NCBI GenBank assembly: GCA_900102115.1
Contig: FNAW01000001.1
Location: 186,001-250,000 of the forward strand
Direction of reading: 5' to 3'
Origin: Blastococcus fimeti
Lineage (GTDB): Bacteria > Actinomycetota > Actinomycetes > Mycobacteriales > Geodermatophilaceae
DNA: 64,000 bases
A model generated the notes under the pieces. It ran no database searches. It saw nothing but the letters and a program-made list of their open reading frames with translations, and was not told the DNA's origin. The position numbers and the translations under genes were made by a program. Shown here one piece after another: positions 30,034 through 41,187 of this stretch; positions within the stretch are counted from its first letter, which is position 1; every line of letters starts with the position of its first letter.

Positions 30034-31523
30034 GAGCGGGTTCCCGCGGCGTGCTCGGGGGCCGGCTGGTCGGGAGCAGGCGAGGGCGCGGGCACGTCGG
30101 CGAGGACGGCGTCGAGGGCGAACACGTCGGACAGTGTCTGACGCCGGACGATCTCCGTCGCGACGCCGTCCCGCACGGCGACCACCGGCGGCTTGAGCAG
30201 GTAGTTGTAGTTGCTCGCCATCGACCAGCAGTAGGCGCCGGTGGCGGCCACCGCGAGCAGGTCACCGGGGGCGACGTCGGAGGGCAGCCACAGGTCGCGC
30301 ACCAGGATGTCGCCGCTCTCGCAGTGCTTCCCCACGACCCGGCACAGCGCCGGCGGGGCGTCGGAGGTGCGGTTGGCCAGCACGCAGGTGTAGTCGGCGT
30401 CGTAGAGGGCGGTCCGGATGTTGTCGCTCATCCCGCCGTCGACCGAGACGTAGTTGCGCACCGCCGGGGTACCGGGGCCTCCACCGGCGCCGAGGCGCAC
30501 GGGCTTGATCGTGCCGATCTCGTACAGCGTGACCGTGCCCGGTCCGGCGATCGCGCGGCCCGGCTCGACCGCGAGCCGCGGCACCGGCAGCCCGAGCGCG
30601 GCGCACTCGGCGGCGACGACGGTCCGGAGCTTGGCGGCGACGTCGCCGGGGCTGACCGGGTCGTCCTCGGCGAGGTAGGCGATGCCGAAGCCGCCGCCGA
30701 GGTTCAGCTCCCCCAGCAGCTCGCCGGTCGCCTGGTGGATCTGGCCGAGCAGGCCGACGACGCGGTGCGCGGCGGCCTCGAAGCCCGCGGTGTCGAAGAT
30801 CTGCGAGCCGATGTGGCTGTGCAGGCCGGCCAGCCGCAGCGCCGGCTCACGGATGACCCGCACCGCGGCGGTCAGCGCGTCACCGGTGGCCAGCGAGAAG
30901 CCGAACTTCTGGTCCTCGTGGGCGGTGGCGATGAACTCGTGGGTGTGCGCCTCGATGCCAACCGTCGCGCGGATCAGCACCGGGACGGGCGAGCCGCCGG
31001 CGGCGACGCGCGCGGCGGCGAGCGGCGCGAGCCGGTCGATCTCGTCGAAGGAGTCGAGCACCACGTGCCCGATCCCGGAGTCGACGGCGAGCTGCAACTC
31101 GACCATCGACTTGTTGTTGCCGTGCAGCGCGATCCGCTCCGCCGGGAAGCCCGCCGCCAGCGCCAGGGCCAGCTCGTTGCCGCTGCAGGCGTCCAGGTGC
31201 AGGCCGTCCTCGGCGATCCACCGGGCCACCTGGCCGCAGAGGAACGCCTTGGACGCGTAGTGCACGTCGGCGCCGTCGAACGCGGTCGCGAAGTCCGCCG
31301 CGCGGCTCCGGAAGTCGGTCTCGTCGAGGACGAACAGCGGGGTGCCGTGCTCGCGGGCCAGGTCGGTGACCGAGCGGCCGGCCAGGTGCAGCTCGCCGTC
31401 CACCCGGGTGGCCGACCGCGGCCAGACCTGCGGGTCCAGCGCACCGAGCTCCGCCGGCGGCGCACCGGCGCCCGTGGGCTGCTGGATGCTGCCGTGCAGC
31501 GGACCCGCGGGGTGCGCTCTCAC
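30030..31523 (-). CDS. lysA: Diaminopimelate decarboxylase
   Basis: PLP enzyme that makes lysine from meso-diaminopimelate. The 497 residues show the PLP lysine in [26 protein letters not shown], the [12 protein letters not shown] histidine, [13 protein letters not shown], and [18 protein letters not shown]. The C-terminal [10 protein letters not shown] carries the substrate-contacting cysteine. It is longer than many homologues because of an N-terminal extension of about 30 residues and a proline-rich tail. The GTG start at 31523 overlaps the argS stop (GTGA); the frame is open upstream, but inside argS. Confidence 0.95.
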   Translation of the reverse strand: MRAHPAGPLHGSIQQPTGAGAPPAELGALDPQVWPRSATRVDGELHLAGRSVTDLAREHGTPLFVLDETDFRSRAADFATAFDGADVHYASKAFLCGQVARWIAEDGLHLDACSGNELALALAAGFPAERIALHGNNKSMVELQLAVDSGIGHVVLDSFDEIDRLAPLAAARVAAGGSPVPVLIRATVGIEAHTHEFIATAHEDQKFGFSLATGDALTAAVRVIREPALRLAGLHSHIGSQIFDTAGFEAAAHRVVGLLGQIHQATGELLGELNLGGGFGIAYLAEDDPVSPGDVAAKLRTVVAAECAALGLPVPRLAVEPGRAIAGPGTVTLYEIGTIKPVRLGAGGGPGTPAVRNYVSVDGGMSDNIRTALYDADYTCVLANRTSDAPPALCRVVGKHCESGDILVRDLWLPSDVAPGDLLAVAATGAYCWSMASNYNYLLKPPVVAVRDGVATEIVRRQTLSDVFALDAVLADVPAPSPAPDQPAPEHAAGTRS

Positions 31524-33181
31524 ATCCGCTCCGGGGCGCTCACGCCGAGCACGGCGAGGCCGTTGCGCAGCACCGTCGCGGTGGCGGCGCACAGCCACAG
31601 GCGGGCGGTGGTCAGCGACGTCGCCTCCTCGTCACCGCGCGGCAGCACGCGGCACGAGTCGTAGAAGCGGTGGTAGGTGCCGGCCAGTTCCTCGAGGTAC
31701 CGGGCCACCCGGTGCGGCGCGCGCAGCTCGGCGGCGGCGACGAGCACCCGGGGAAACTCCCCCAGGGCGCGCAGCAGGTCGGTCTCCCGCGGGTGGACCA
31801 GCGCGGCGACGTCGACGTCGGCGGCCTCGCCGAGGGGCAGCCCCAGGTCGGCGGCGTTGCGCAGCAGCGAGGAGATGCGGGCGTGCGCGTACTGGACGTA
31901 GAAGACCGGGTTGTCGTTGGTGCGCCGGCTCCACAGGTCCAGGTCGAGGTCGATCTGCTGGTCCACCGAGGCGCGGGCGAGGGCGTACCGCGCGGCGTCG
32001 GCGCCGACGGCCTCGACGAGGTCCTCCAGCAGGACGACCGTGCCCGCCCGCTTGCTCATCCGCACCGGCTCGCCGTCGCGGACGAGGTTGACCAGCTGGC
32101 CGAGCAGGATCTCGAGGTTGACCTCCGGGTCGTCGCCCACGGCGGCGGCCAGCGCCTTGTACCGGCCGACGTACCCGGCGTGGTCGGCGCCGAGCATGAT
32201 CACGACCTTGTCGAAGCCGCGGTTCCGCTTGTCCTGGTAGTAGGCGCAGTCGGCCGCGAAGTAGGTCGGGGCGCCGTCGCTCTTGATCAGCGGGCGGTCC
32301 TTGTCGTCGCCGAAGTCGGTGGTCCGCAGCCAGACCGCGCCGTCGGCCTCGTAGACGTGGCCGTTCTCGCGCAACCGGGCGATCGCCTTGTCCAGGGCGC
32401 CGGTCTCGTGCAGCGTCCGCTCGCTGAAGTACACGTCGAAGGCGACGCCGAAGCCGGCCAGCGTGCGCTTGATCTCGGCGAACATGAGGTCGACGCCGCG
32501 CACCCGGAAGCGCTCCTGCTGCTCCGCGTCCGGCCGCTCGAGCAGCCCGGGCTCGGCCGCGAGCACCTGCTGCGCGATCTCGGCGATGTAGTCGCCCGCG
32601 TACCCGTCCTCGGGCACCGGCCGGCCGTGGGCGGCGGCCATCAGGCTGAGCGCGAACCGGTCGATCTGGGCCCCGGCGTCGTTGAAGTAGTACTCCCGCG
32701 TCACCGAGGCGCCGCTGGCCTCGAGGAGCCGGCCGAGCGCGTCACCGACCGCGGCCCAGCGGGTGCCCCCGATGTGCACCGGGCCGGTCGGGTTGGCGGA
32801 GACGAACTCCAGGTTGAGCTTCTGCCCGGCGAGGGTGTCGGTGCGGCCGTAGGCGGCCCCGGCGGTGACCGCGCGGACCGCGATGGTGCCCAGCGCACCC
32901 TGGGCCAGGGTGATGTTGAGGAACCCGGGGCCGGCGACGTCGACCGTCGCGATGCCGTCGTGCGCCCGCAGCTCCTCGGCGAGCACCTCGGCGACCTGGC
33001 GGGGTGGCCGGCCGGCGGGCTTGGCCAGCCGGAGGGCCACGTTGGTGGCGTAGTCGCCGTGCTCGGGGTTCCTGGGCCGCTCGATGACGACCTCGTCGGG
33101 CACCTCGACGGGCAGCGCACCACGGTCGACGACCGCGCCCACGGCGGTACGGACGACGTCCTGCAGCTGCTCCGGTGTCAC
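31520..33181 (-). CDS. argS: Arginyl-tRNA synthetase
   Basis: Class I synthetase of 553 residues. The N-terminal Arg-specific domain ([21 protein letters not shown]) precedes the HIGH-type motif [17 protein letters not shown]; the KMSKS counterpart is [13 protein letters not shown]. The C-terminal DALR anticodon domain ends in [16 protein letters not shown]. The GTG at 33181 follows a TACGCT box (33188-33193) by six bases, so the operon transcript is probably leaderless. lysA follows with a four-base overlap. Confidence 0.97.
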   Translation of the reverse strand: MTPEQLQDVVRTAVGAVVDRGALPVEVPDEVVIERPRNPEHGDYATNVALRLAKPAGRPPRQVAEVLAEELRAHDGIATVDVAGPGFLNITLAQGALGTIAVRAVTAGAAYGRTDTLAGQKLNLEFVSANPTGPVHIGGTRWAAVGDALGRLLEASGASVTREYYFNDAGAQIDRFALSLMAAAHGRPVPEDGYAGDYIAEIAQQVLAAEPGLLERPDAEQQERFRVRGVDLMFAEIKRTLAGFGVAFDVYFSERTLHETGALDKAIARLRENGHVYEADGAVWLRTTDFGDDKDRPLIKSDGAPTYFAADCAYYQDKRNRGFDKVVIMLGADHAGYVGRYKALAAAVGDDPEVNLEILLGQLVNLVRDGEPVRMSKRAGTVVLLEDLVEAVGADAARYALARASVDQQIDLDLDLWSRRTNDNPVFYVQYAHARISSLLRNAADLGLPLGEAADVDVAALVHPRETDLLRALGEFPRVLVAAAELRAPHRVARYLEELAGTYHRFYDSCRVLPRGDEEATSLTTARLWLCAATATVLRNGLAVLGVSAPERM

Positions 33182-33302
33182 CGCACGAGCGTACTGACCG
33201 GGCCCGCGGCGTTCGCCGCCCCTGCCCGGCGGATGCAGGGAACGCCCAGGTTCGCGACCTAGACTCGCGCCCGCACCGTGCACCCGCATTCGAGGAGTGG
33301 CC

Positions 33303-34115
33303 TTGGCCAAGGACCGTAAGCCCGACGACGCCCGCCCCAGTGGCGGCGCCACCCGGTCCGGAGGCGGCAACCCCCACCGTGCCCGTCCGAGCGGCAAGAG
33401 CGGCCGGACGCGCCCGCCGACGCAGGTCGTCGCCAACGCGCACAAGCGCCCGTGGGGCCTGATCGCCGGGGCCCTGGCGGTCGTCGTCTTCGCCGCCGCC
33501 GTCATCACCTACGCCGTGGTGCAGGTCAACGAGGCGAACGCGGACAAGCTGGCCTCCATCGAGGAGATCTCCGGCGTCGAGGCGGCCGAGTACTCCCCCG
33601 GCCAGGACCACGTCACGACCGAGGTGGACTACACCGAGACGCCTCCGGTGGGCGGCCCGCACGACGGCAACTGGGCCGACTGCACGGGCACCGTCTACGA
33701 CCTCGACATCCGGCACGAGAACGCGGTGCACAGCCTGGAGCACGGCGCGGTCTGGATCACCTACGACCCCGAGCTGGTGTCCGACGCCGACATCGAGACC
33801 CTCGCGGACCTCGTGGACGGCCAGTCCTACCGGATGATGTCGCCCTACGTCGGCCTCGGTTCCCCGATCAGCCTCCAGGCCTGGAACCACTCGCTGAAGG
33901 TGGACAGCGCCTCCGACGAGCGGATCGAGCAGTTCGCCGACTTCATGACGACCAACCGCTCCCCGTACGGCGACGACGACGACCGCAATGCGCTCGCCTT
34001 CCCCGAGCCCGGCGCCTCCTGCGAGAACCCGGCGTTCGCCGCCGAGCCGCTCGTCGAGGGCGAGGGCAGCACCCCGATCGGCCCGAGCGACATGCCGACC
34101 GAGGAGCAGGGCTGA
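33303..34115 (+). CDS. DUF3105 family single-pass membrane protein
   Basis: About 270 residues. An N-terminal basic region ([13 protein letters not shown] onwards) is followed by one membrane helix ([20 protein letters not shown]) and an extracytoplasmic DUF3105 domain with the marker [20 protein letters not shown], in which the histidines are conserved and may bind metal. I favour the TTG at 33303, since GAGGAG lies five bases upstream; the GTG at 33297 would sit directly on that site. The function is unknown. It is followed four bases later by a DUF305 gene, a pairing that suggests a shared metal- or redox-related envelope role. Confidence 0.85.
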   Translation: MAKDRKPDDARPSGGATRSGGGNPHRARPSGKSGRTRPPTQVVANAHKRPWGLIAGALAVVVFAAAVITYAVVQVNEANADKLASIEEISGVEAAEYSPGQDHVTTEVDYTETPPVGGPHDGNWADCTGTVYDLDIRHENAVHSLEHGAVWITYDPELVSDADIETLADLVDGQSYRMMSPYVGLGSPISLQAWNHSLKVDSASDERIEQFADFMTTNRSPYGDDDDRNALAFPEPGASCENPAFAAEPLVEGEGSTPIGPSDMPTEEQG

Positions 34116-34119
34116 CCAC

Positions 34120-34776
34120 GTGACGGGCACGTCCGCAGGCCGCGCGCTCCGCACCGCCCTGCTCGCCGTCATCGGCGTGGGGCTGCTGCTGCTCGGCGGT
34201 GGGCTGGCGGTGGCGCTCGGCATCGGAGGTGGCACGGAGACGCCGTCGGCGGACTCGGTCGACGCCGGCTTCGCCCGCGACATGGGCGTCCACCACCTGC
34301 AGGGAGTGGCGATGGCGAACCTGGTGGCCGAGCGCAGCTCGGACCCCGAGGTCCGCCAGATCGCGTTCGACATCTCGGCCACGCAGACCAACCAGGCCGG
34401 CCGCATGCAGGGCTGGCTCTCCCTCTGGGGCGTGCCGCAGAGCGGCGGGGACACGATGGCGTGGATGTCCGCCGGGAGCGCCGGCGGCCACAGCCACGAG
34501 ATGACCGACGACGGCCTGATGCCGGGCATGGCGACCTCGGCGGAGCTGGCGAACCTGCGCGGGCTGAGCGGCTCCGCGTTCGACGTCGAGTTCCTGCGGC
34601 TGATGATCCGGCACCACCAGGGCGGGTTCGAGATGGCCGAGTACGCCGACGAGCACGCCGACCTGCCGGCCGTGCGCAGCCTGGCCCAGGCGATCGCCGG
34701 AGCCCAGTCGGCCGAGACCCGGACGATGGCCGCCATGCTCACCGCCCGCGGCGGCACTCCCCTCCCGGCGCCCTGA
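34120..34776 (+). CDS. DUF305 domain membrane-anchored protein
   Basis: A 218-residue protein with an N-terminal membrane anchor (LRTALLAVIGVGLLLLGGGL) and an exported four-helix DUF305 (ferritin-like) domain. Histidine- and methionine-rich motifs occur as FARDMGVHHLQGVAM and FLRLMIRHHQGGFEMAEYA, with a HSHEM loop between. Related proteins are linked to copper or other metal handling, which is inference here. The GTG start is four bases after the DUF3105 stop. Confidence 0.85.
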   Translation: MTGTSAGRALRTALLAVIGVGLLLLGGGLAVALGIGGGTETPSADSVDAGFARDMGVHHLQGVAMANLVAERSSDPEVRQIAFDISATQTNQAGRMQGWLSLWGVPQSGGDTMAWMSAGSAGGHSHEMTDDGLMPGMATSAELANLRGLSGSAFDVEFLRLMIRHHQGGFEMAEYADEHADLPAVRSLAQAIAGAQSAETRTMAAMLTARGGTPLPAP

Positions 34777-34831
34777 GGCCCTCCGCCCGCCGGTCCGCCC
34801 CGGGCTGATACGTTCTCCCCGAACGAGACGA

Positions 34832-34903
34832 GCCCCCGTAGCTCAGGGGATAGAGCACTGCCCTCCGGAGGCAGGGGCGCAGGTTCGAATCCTGCCGGGG
34901 GCA
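34832..34903 (+). tRNA. tRNA-Arg (anticodon CCG)
   Basis: A full cloverleaf can be drawn: acceptor GCCCCCG/CGGGGGC, D-arm GCTC-AGGGGATA-GAGC, anticodon stem CTGCC/GGCAG with loop CTCCGGA (anticodon CCG), and T-arm GCAGG-TTCGAAT-CCTGC. CCA is not encoded. An extended -10 box TGATACGTT lies at 34806-34814. It reads CGG codons, which are frequent in this DNA. Confidence 0.95.
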
Positions 34904-34916
34904 CTCTTCGTTCTTC

Positions 34917-35324
34917 TCACGCCAGCACCGCGACGGCCTCGACCTCCACGAGCAGGTCCGGCTCGCCCAGCGCGGCCACGCCCAGCAGGGTGATCGGCTT
35001 GCGCGGATCGATGCCCAGCCGCTCCGCCACCCGGCCCACGCCCTCGCCCAGGCCGGCCAGCTTGTCCTCCGACCAGTCGACGACGTACACCGTCAGCTTG
35101 GCGACGTCGTCGAACGAGCCGCCGACGGCGGCCAGCGCAGTGGCGACGTTCGAGTAGGCCTGCTCCACCTGGGCGGCGAGGTCGCCGGGGCCGACCGGGT
35201 TCCCGGCGGCGTCCCGGGCCACCTGCCCGGAGAGGTGCACGGTGCGGCTGCCGGTCGCGACGGACATCTGGACGTAGTGCTCGGGCTGGGGCAGGCCTTC
35301 GGGGTTGAGCAGCTGGACGGGCAC
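34917..35324 (-). CDS. RidA family protein (YjgF/YER057c/UK114)
   Basis: Probable enamine/imine deaminase that clears reactive 2-aminoacrylate, or a relative with another role. The 135 residues show HLSGQVARDAAGNPVGPGDL, VYVVDWSEDKLA and the final EPDLLVEVEAVAVLA. The catalytic arginine of true RidA (in RVxVE near the end) is not evident, so it may belong to an RutC or other Rid subgroup. The GTG at 35324 has GAGGAGG upstream. Its 3' end faces the tRNA gene. Confidence 0.85.
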   Translation of the reverse strand: MPVQLLNPEGLPQPEHYVQMSVATGSRTVHLSGQVARDAAGNPVGPGDLAAQVEQAYSNVATALAAVGGSFDDVAKLTVYVVDWSEDKLAGLGEGVGRVAERLGIDPRKPITLLGVAALGEPDLLVEVEAVAVLA

Positions 35325-35435
35325 GGGAGCCTCCTCGGAACGGTTCCGCCGATGCGGCGGTTCCGACATCGGAGCAGGCGCCACCGACAGTCCTGGTGAC
35401 CGGCGTCTCATCGGGCTGCACTAGGTTCCGCGGTC

Positions 35436-36347
35436 ATGGAGAGCAGCGACATTCCCAGCAGCGGCATCGAGAAGGCCACCGTCGGCGACATCGAACTGGC
35501 CTACGAGACCTTCGGCGACCGGTCGGACACCCCGCTCCTGCTGGTGAGCGGCCTCGGTTCGCAGATGATCAGCTACCCCGACGAGCTCTGCGCGGGCCTG
35601 GCCGCGCACGGTCTGTTCGTCATCCGGTTCGACAACCGCGACGTCGGCCTCTCGACCCACCTGCACTCCGCCGGCCTCCCCCGCCTCGGCGACGTCCGCC
35701 GCGGGGACCGGTCGAGCGTCCACTACGAGCTGGCCGACATGGCCGCCGATGCCGCCGGGCTGATCGCGGCCCTCGGCCTGGACTCGGTGCACCTGGTCGG
35801 GGTGTCCATGGGCGGGATGATCGCCCAGCGGGTCGCCATCACGTACCCGGAGCGGGTCCGCAGCCTCACCTCGATCATGTCCACCACCGGCGACCGCTCG
35901 GTGGGCGGCGCGTCGGAGGCCGCCCAGGCCGTGCTCTACGCACCGCCGGCCACCACCCGGGACGAGGCGATCGCCCGCCAGCTGGAGACCTCGCGGGTCA
36001 TCGGCTCCCCCGGCTTCCCGTTCGACGAGGAGATGGTCCGCGAGCGGGCCGCCCTCGCCTTCGACCGGGCCCACGACCCCGCCGGGGTGGCGCGCCAGAT
36101 GGCCGCGATCGTCACCAGCCCCGACCGGACCGCGGACCTGGGCCGGGTGGCCGTCCCCACGATGGTGATCCACGGCTCGGACGACGCCCTGGTGAACGTG
36201 TCGGGCGGCCGGGCCACCGCCGCCGCGGTGCCGGGCGCCGAGCTGGTGATCATCGACGGCATGGGCCACGACCTGCCGCGCCCGTTGTGGCCCGAGCTCA
36301 CCGACCGGATCACCGCGCTGATCAGCCGCGTGGAGGGCCAGGTCTAG
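35436..36347 (+). CDS. Alpha/beta-fold hydrolase, RdmC-like
   Basis: A 303-residue hydrolase with the nucleophile elbow GVSMGGM (Ser), the early FDNRDVGLSTH block typical of RdmC/aclacinomycin methylesterase-like proteins, an acid in HGSDDALV and a histidine in GMGHDLP. The substrate is unknown; a carboxylic ester is likely. A TAGGTT box (35422-35427) ends 8 bases before the ATG, indicating a leaderless transcript. Its TAG stop shares the CTAG tetranucleotide (36344-36347) with the stop of the convergent gene. Confidence 0.88.
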   Translation: MESSDIPSSGIEKATVGDIELAYETFGDRSDTPLLLVSGLGSQMISYPDELCAGLAAHGLFVIRFDNRDVGLSTHLHSAGLPRLGDVRRGDRSSVHYELADMAADAAGLIAALGLDSVHLVGVSMGGMIAQRVAITYPERVRSLTSIMSTTGDRSVGGASEAAQAVLYAPPATTRDEAIARQLETSRVIGSPGFPFDEEMVRERAALAFDRAHDPAGVARQMAAIVTSPDRTADLGRVAVPTMVIHGSDDALVNVSGGRATAAAVPGAELVIIDGMGHDLPRPLWPELTDRITALISRVEGQV

Positions 36348-37102
36348 CGGGGCGTCCCGCGGACCGCCGACACCACCAGCTCGGGGACGAATCCCGGCGC
36401 GCGCCCGGTGGCGCGCGCCGGGAAGTCGAACACCCCGATCATCAGCTGCACCGGGTAGTCGGGGGCCCGGTCCAGCTCGCGGACGACGGCGCCGTCGACG
36501 GTGAACACCAGCCGTCCCGGCGTCCAGTCGACGGCGTAGTCGTGGAACTCCGCGACGTCGAGCGGCAGCGGGACCGCGGCGAAGTCCTCGGTCAGCCGCG
36601 GGTCGCGGAACGCCTTGATGCCCGTGCCGACCGCGGCGGAGCCGGGGCGCACGGTGTCCCCGAAGATCTCGGCGACGCAGATCTCCCCTGACCGCTCGGG
36701 GCGGTCCTCGATGCCGGACATCCAGCAGGCGATCATCGAGCCCTCGTCCACGACGCCGCGCATCCGCACCTCGACGCGGGCGTACCGCGGGGCGTAGCCC
36801 CACCACGCCGGCTGCTCCTCGCGGACCAGCAGCCCGTCCGCGAACGGCTGCTGCCCGACCGGGCTGCCCACCGGCCCGGAGAAGCTGCCGGTCTGCACGC
36901 AGGAGACCCGCAGCGGCCCGTCGTGCAGGTCCGGGCACCACAGCGGCTGCTCGGGAGGGATGGTCAGGTGCAGCTCGCCGGCCCGGACCGACCAGGTCGC
37001 CGCCGAGTCGGCACGCGCACTCCAGTGCGGGAGGTAGTACGGGAACCAGACGTCGGGGTCCAGGTCCGCGCCGGGGAAACGTTCGTCCAGTGCGTCGCGC
37101 AC
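36344..37102 (-). CDS. GH16-like concanavalin-fold protein with altered catalytic motif
   Basis: A 252-residue protein with the fold signals of glycoside hydrolase family 16: YAPRYARVEVRMRG, SMIACWMSG, SGEICVAEIFGD and FHDYAVDWTPGRLVFTVDG. The family motif is ExDxxE; here it is E140-I-C142-V-A-E145, so both glutamates remain but the assisting aspartate is cysteine. Glycoside cleavage may be impaired or changed, or the protein may only bind glycans. There is no signal peptide with the GTG start at 37102, so a cytoplasmic location is suggested. It follows the dehydrogenase gene by 25 bases. Confidence 0.8.
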   Translation of the reverse strand: MRDALDERFPGADLDPDVWFPYYLPHWSARADSAATWSVRAGELHLTIPPEQPLWCPDLHDGPLRVSCVQTGSFSGPVGSPVGQQPFADGLLVREEQPAWWGYAPRYARVEVRMRGVVDEGSMIACWMSGIEDRPERSGEICVAEIFGDTVRPGSAAVGTGIKAFRDPRLTEDFAAVPLPLDVAEFHDYAVDWTPGRLVFTVDGAVVRELDRAPDYPVQLMIGVFDFPARATGRAPGFVPELVVSAVRGTPR

Positions 37103-37127
37103 GGCCGGACGGTAGCGCTCCGGCGGT

Positions 37128-37898
37128 TCAGCTGGTGAGCATCCCGCCCTCGACCGGGATGGTCGTGCCGGTGACGTAACCACCGGCATCGCTGACCAGG
37201 AAGATCAGCGCGGCGGCGAGCTCCTCGGGGTGCCCCTTGCGGCCCACCAGGATGCGGTGCATCTGCGAGTCGATGTACTCGTCGGGGTACTGCTCGGTCA
37301 TCTCCGAGACGAAGAAGCCCGGGGCCAGCGCGTTGACCCGGATGCCCTTGCGCCCGGTCCACTGCTGGGCGAGGTCGCGGGTCAGGCCGATCAGCCCGGC
37401 CTTGCTCGCGGCGTAGGCGGCCTGCGGCAGCCCGGCCGTGGTCAGGCCGAGCATGCTGGAGATGTTGACGATCGAGCTGCCCGGCTGCATCACCCGCCCA
37501 CAGGCCTGCGCCATCCAGTAGCAGCCGTTGAGGTTGACGTCGATGACCGAGCGGAACTGCTCGGGGGTCTCGCGGGTCGCCGGGAAGGCGGTCCCGATCC
37601 CGGCGTTGTTGACCAGGATGTCGACCCGCCCGAACTCGGCCATGGCGGCCTCGACGAGGGCCGTGCAGTCCTCGGGCACGGAGACGTCGGTGCGGACGGC
37701 GAGCGCGCGTCGTCCGGCGGCCTCCACCGCCTGGGAGGTCTCGGCCAGCCGGTCGACCCGGCGGGCACCGAGGACGACGTCGGCGCCGGCCTCGGCCAGC
37801 GCCCGCGCGAACACCGCCCCCAGGCCCGAGGAGGCCCCCGTGACGACGGCGACCCGGCCGTCGAGGCGGAACATGTCCAGGATCGTCCGGTCGGTCAC
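37128..37898 (-). CDS. Short-chain dehydrogenase/reductase
   Basis: Classical SDR of 256 residues: cofactor motif TGASSGLGAVFA, NNAGIG, catalytic Ser in NISSML, YAASK (Tyr and Lys) and the C-terminal GYVTGTTIPVEGGML. The substrate cannot be read from sequence; gluconate 5-dehydrogenase and FabG-like enzymes are similar. The GTG at 37898 lies six bases after a TAGGTT box (37905-37910). It probably forms an operon with the GH16-like gene, hinting at a sugar or polyol substrate. Confidence 0.9.
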   Translation of the reverse strand: MTDRTILDMFRLDGRVAVVTGASSGLGAVFARALAEAGADVVLGARRVDRLAETSQAVEAAGRRALAVRTDVSVPEDCTALVEAAMAEFGRVDILVNNAGIGTAFPATRETPEQFRSVIDVNLNGCYWMAQACGRVMQPGSSIVNISSMLGLTTAGLPQAAYAASKAGLIGLTRDLAQQWTGRKGIRVNALAPGFFVSEMTEQYPDEYIDSQMHRILVGRKGHPEELAAALIFLVSDAGGYVTGTTIPVEGGMLTS

Positions 37899-37917
37899 CG
37901 GGCGAACCTAACGCAGC

Positions 37918-39555
<1,638 letters not shown>

Positions 39556-39585
39556 GCGCCCAGGGTGCCATCCGCCCGCGCGGGG

Positions 39586-40629
39586 TCACTCCACGTCGAA
39601 GGCGTCCTCGTCGTAGCCGCTCTCGTCGGGGGCGTCGTCCGCCCGCCGCCGGCGCACCAGCCACGGCTGCAGGTGGTCGTAGCCGCGCACCGACACCCGC
39701 CGCAGCGGGCGCACCCGGTACTCGGGCAGGTCGCGGATCCGGTGCGCGAGCTCGCGGTCGACGAGGAAGGTGCCGGGCCGCGCGATCGAGGTGAGCCGGC
39801 TGGCCAGGTTCACCACCGGTGAGTAGATGTCGCCGAGCCGGGTGAGCACCGCCCCGAAGGCGGCGCCGACGCGGAGCAGGGGGCGCTCGGGCGCGGTCCA
39901 CGCGTCCGGCAGCGCCAGGCCGATCCCGGCGGCGTCCGCCGGGGAGGCCGCGGTGAACAGCACACCGTCGCCGACGGTCTTCACCACCCGGCCGTGGTGC
40001 CGCGCGATGACCTCCGCGGCGGTGCTCTCGAAGTCCTCGACCATCGCCCCGAGCTCCCGACCGCCCATCCCGCGGCTGCGCGAGGTGTAGCCGACGAGGT
40101 CGGCGAAGCCCACGGTCAGTTCCCGTCGGTCGCCCTGGCCCACCGCGGTGGCCAGCCGCCCGGCGTTGGCCGCCAGGTGCCGGCGCCACACGTAGTCCTG
40201 CACCTGGCGGAGCTTGGGCAGCAGCGCCCGGGCCGCCTCGACGGCGTCGTCCGGGGAGACCGTCCGCCCGCCGGGCCCGGCGTTGCGGGCCAGGGAGTCG
40301 GCGAGCATGTCGGTCTGCCAGTCGGCCAGCCGGGACAGCGACTGCCCCATCGCCCGGGCGATCGAGGCCTCCGTCGCGGGGTCGACGAAGCCCGAGTCGA
40401 TCAGGGTGGTGAGCACCGCCAGTGCCTCGACGTCGGCGTCGGTGAAGGCGGGGTCGTCGTCGGCTGCGTCCGGGAAGCCCAGCGCGCGCCAGAGCCGCTG
40501 CGTCCGCTCCGGCGCGATCCCGGACAGCGCGGCGACCTGCAGGCGGGTGTACCGGCGCGGGCCGTCGAGCAGCAGCCGCTCCAACGCGTCCCGGGCGTCG
40601 GTGCCGGGGGGCGGGCCGGGGTCGTCCAT
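39586..40629 (-). CDS. Class III adenylate cyclase with Rv1264-type regulatory domain
   Basis: Makes cAMP from ATP. The 347 residues have an N-terminal helical domain (about 15-150; TRLQVAALSGIAPERTQRL and SIARAMGQSLSRLADW) resembling the autoinhibitory pH-sensing domain of M. tuberculosis Rv1264. The catalytic domain (about 165-330) carries metal aspartates in TVGFADLVGYT and VVKTVGDGVLF and the transition-state Asn/Arg in VVNLASRL. No membrane helix. The start is ATG 40629, 13 bases after the stress-protein gene, so the two probably share a transcript. Confidence 0.9.
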   Translation of the reverse strand: MDDPGPPPGTDARDALERLLLDGPRRYTRLQVAALSGIAPERTQRLWRALGFPDAADDDPAFTDADVEALAVLTTLIDSGFVDPATEASIARAMGQSLSRLADWQTDMLADSLARNAGPGGRTVSPDDAVEAARALLPKLRQVQDYVWRRHLAANAGRLATAVGQGDRRELTVGFADLVGYTSRSRGMGGRELGAMVEDFESTAAEVIARHHGRVVKTVGDGVLFTAASPADAAGIGLALPDAWTAPERPLLRVGAAFGAVLTRLGDIYSPVVNLASRLTSIARPGTFLVDRELAHRIRDLPEYRVRPLRRVSVRGYDHLQPWLVRRRRADDAPDESGYDEDAFDVE

Positions 40630-40642
40630 GCCCAGCCCTGGC

Positions 40643-41107
40643 TCAGCCGGTGGTGTGGACGACGAGCACGTCGCACGTCGAGCGGCGGGTGGCGTCGGCC
40701 GGCACCGAGCCGAGCAGCCGGCCCTTGATGCCGGCGAGGCCGCGGTTGCCGACGACGAGCAGGTCGGCGTCCTCGCGGCGGACGACGTCGAGGAGCGCCT
40801 CGACCGGCGAGCCCTGGACCGCGACGGTGCGCACGTCCTTCGCCCCGGCCGTCCCGGCGCGCTCGGCGGCGGTGCGCACGGTGTCCTCGGCCGGGTGCGA
40901 GCCGACGATCTGGTAGGCCTCGTCCCGGAGCACGTCCTGCGCACGGGAGAGCTCGCGGTCGTCGGCCTCGGTCGGCAGGTAGGCGCAGGCGATCACCAGG
41001 GTGGCCCCGGTCGCGCCGGCGATGGCGCCGGCCCGCGCGACGGCTCGCAGCGACGACTCGGAACCGTCGGTGCCGACGACGACCGTGCGATAGGCGCTCT
41101 CGCTCAC
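40643..41107 (-). CDS. Universal stress protein (UspA family)
   Basis: A 154-residue single-domain Usp with VVVGTDGSESSLRAV at the start and the ATP-binding pattern GNRGLAGIKGRLLGSVPADATRRS near the end, so it probably binds ATP. In mycobacteria some Usp proteins bind cAMP; the adjoining adenylate cyclase makes that worth considering. The GTG at 41107 follows a TAGAGT box (41115-41120) by 7 bases. Confidence 0.92.
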   Translation of the reverse strand: MSESAYRTVVVGTDGSESSLRAVARAGAIAGATGATLVIACAYLPTEADDRELSRAQDVLRDEAYQIVGSHPAEDTVRTAAERAGTAGAKDVRTVAVQGSPVEALLDVVRREDADLLVVGNRGLAGIKGRLLGSVPADATRRSTCDVLVVHTTG

Positions 41108-41187
41108 GGCGCGCACTCTATGTGACCGTGTGCCGGGGGTCACCCGGAACCCGGGGACCGCGATCGAGCAGGAGGGGACGACGCCGC

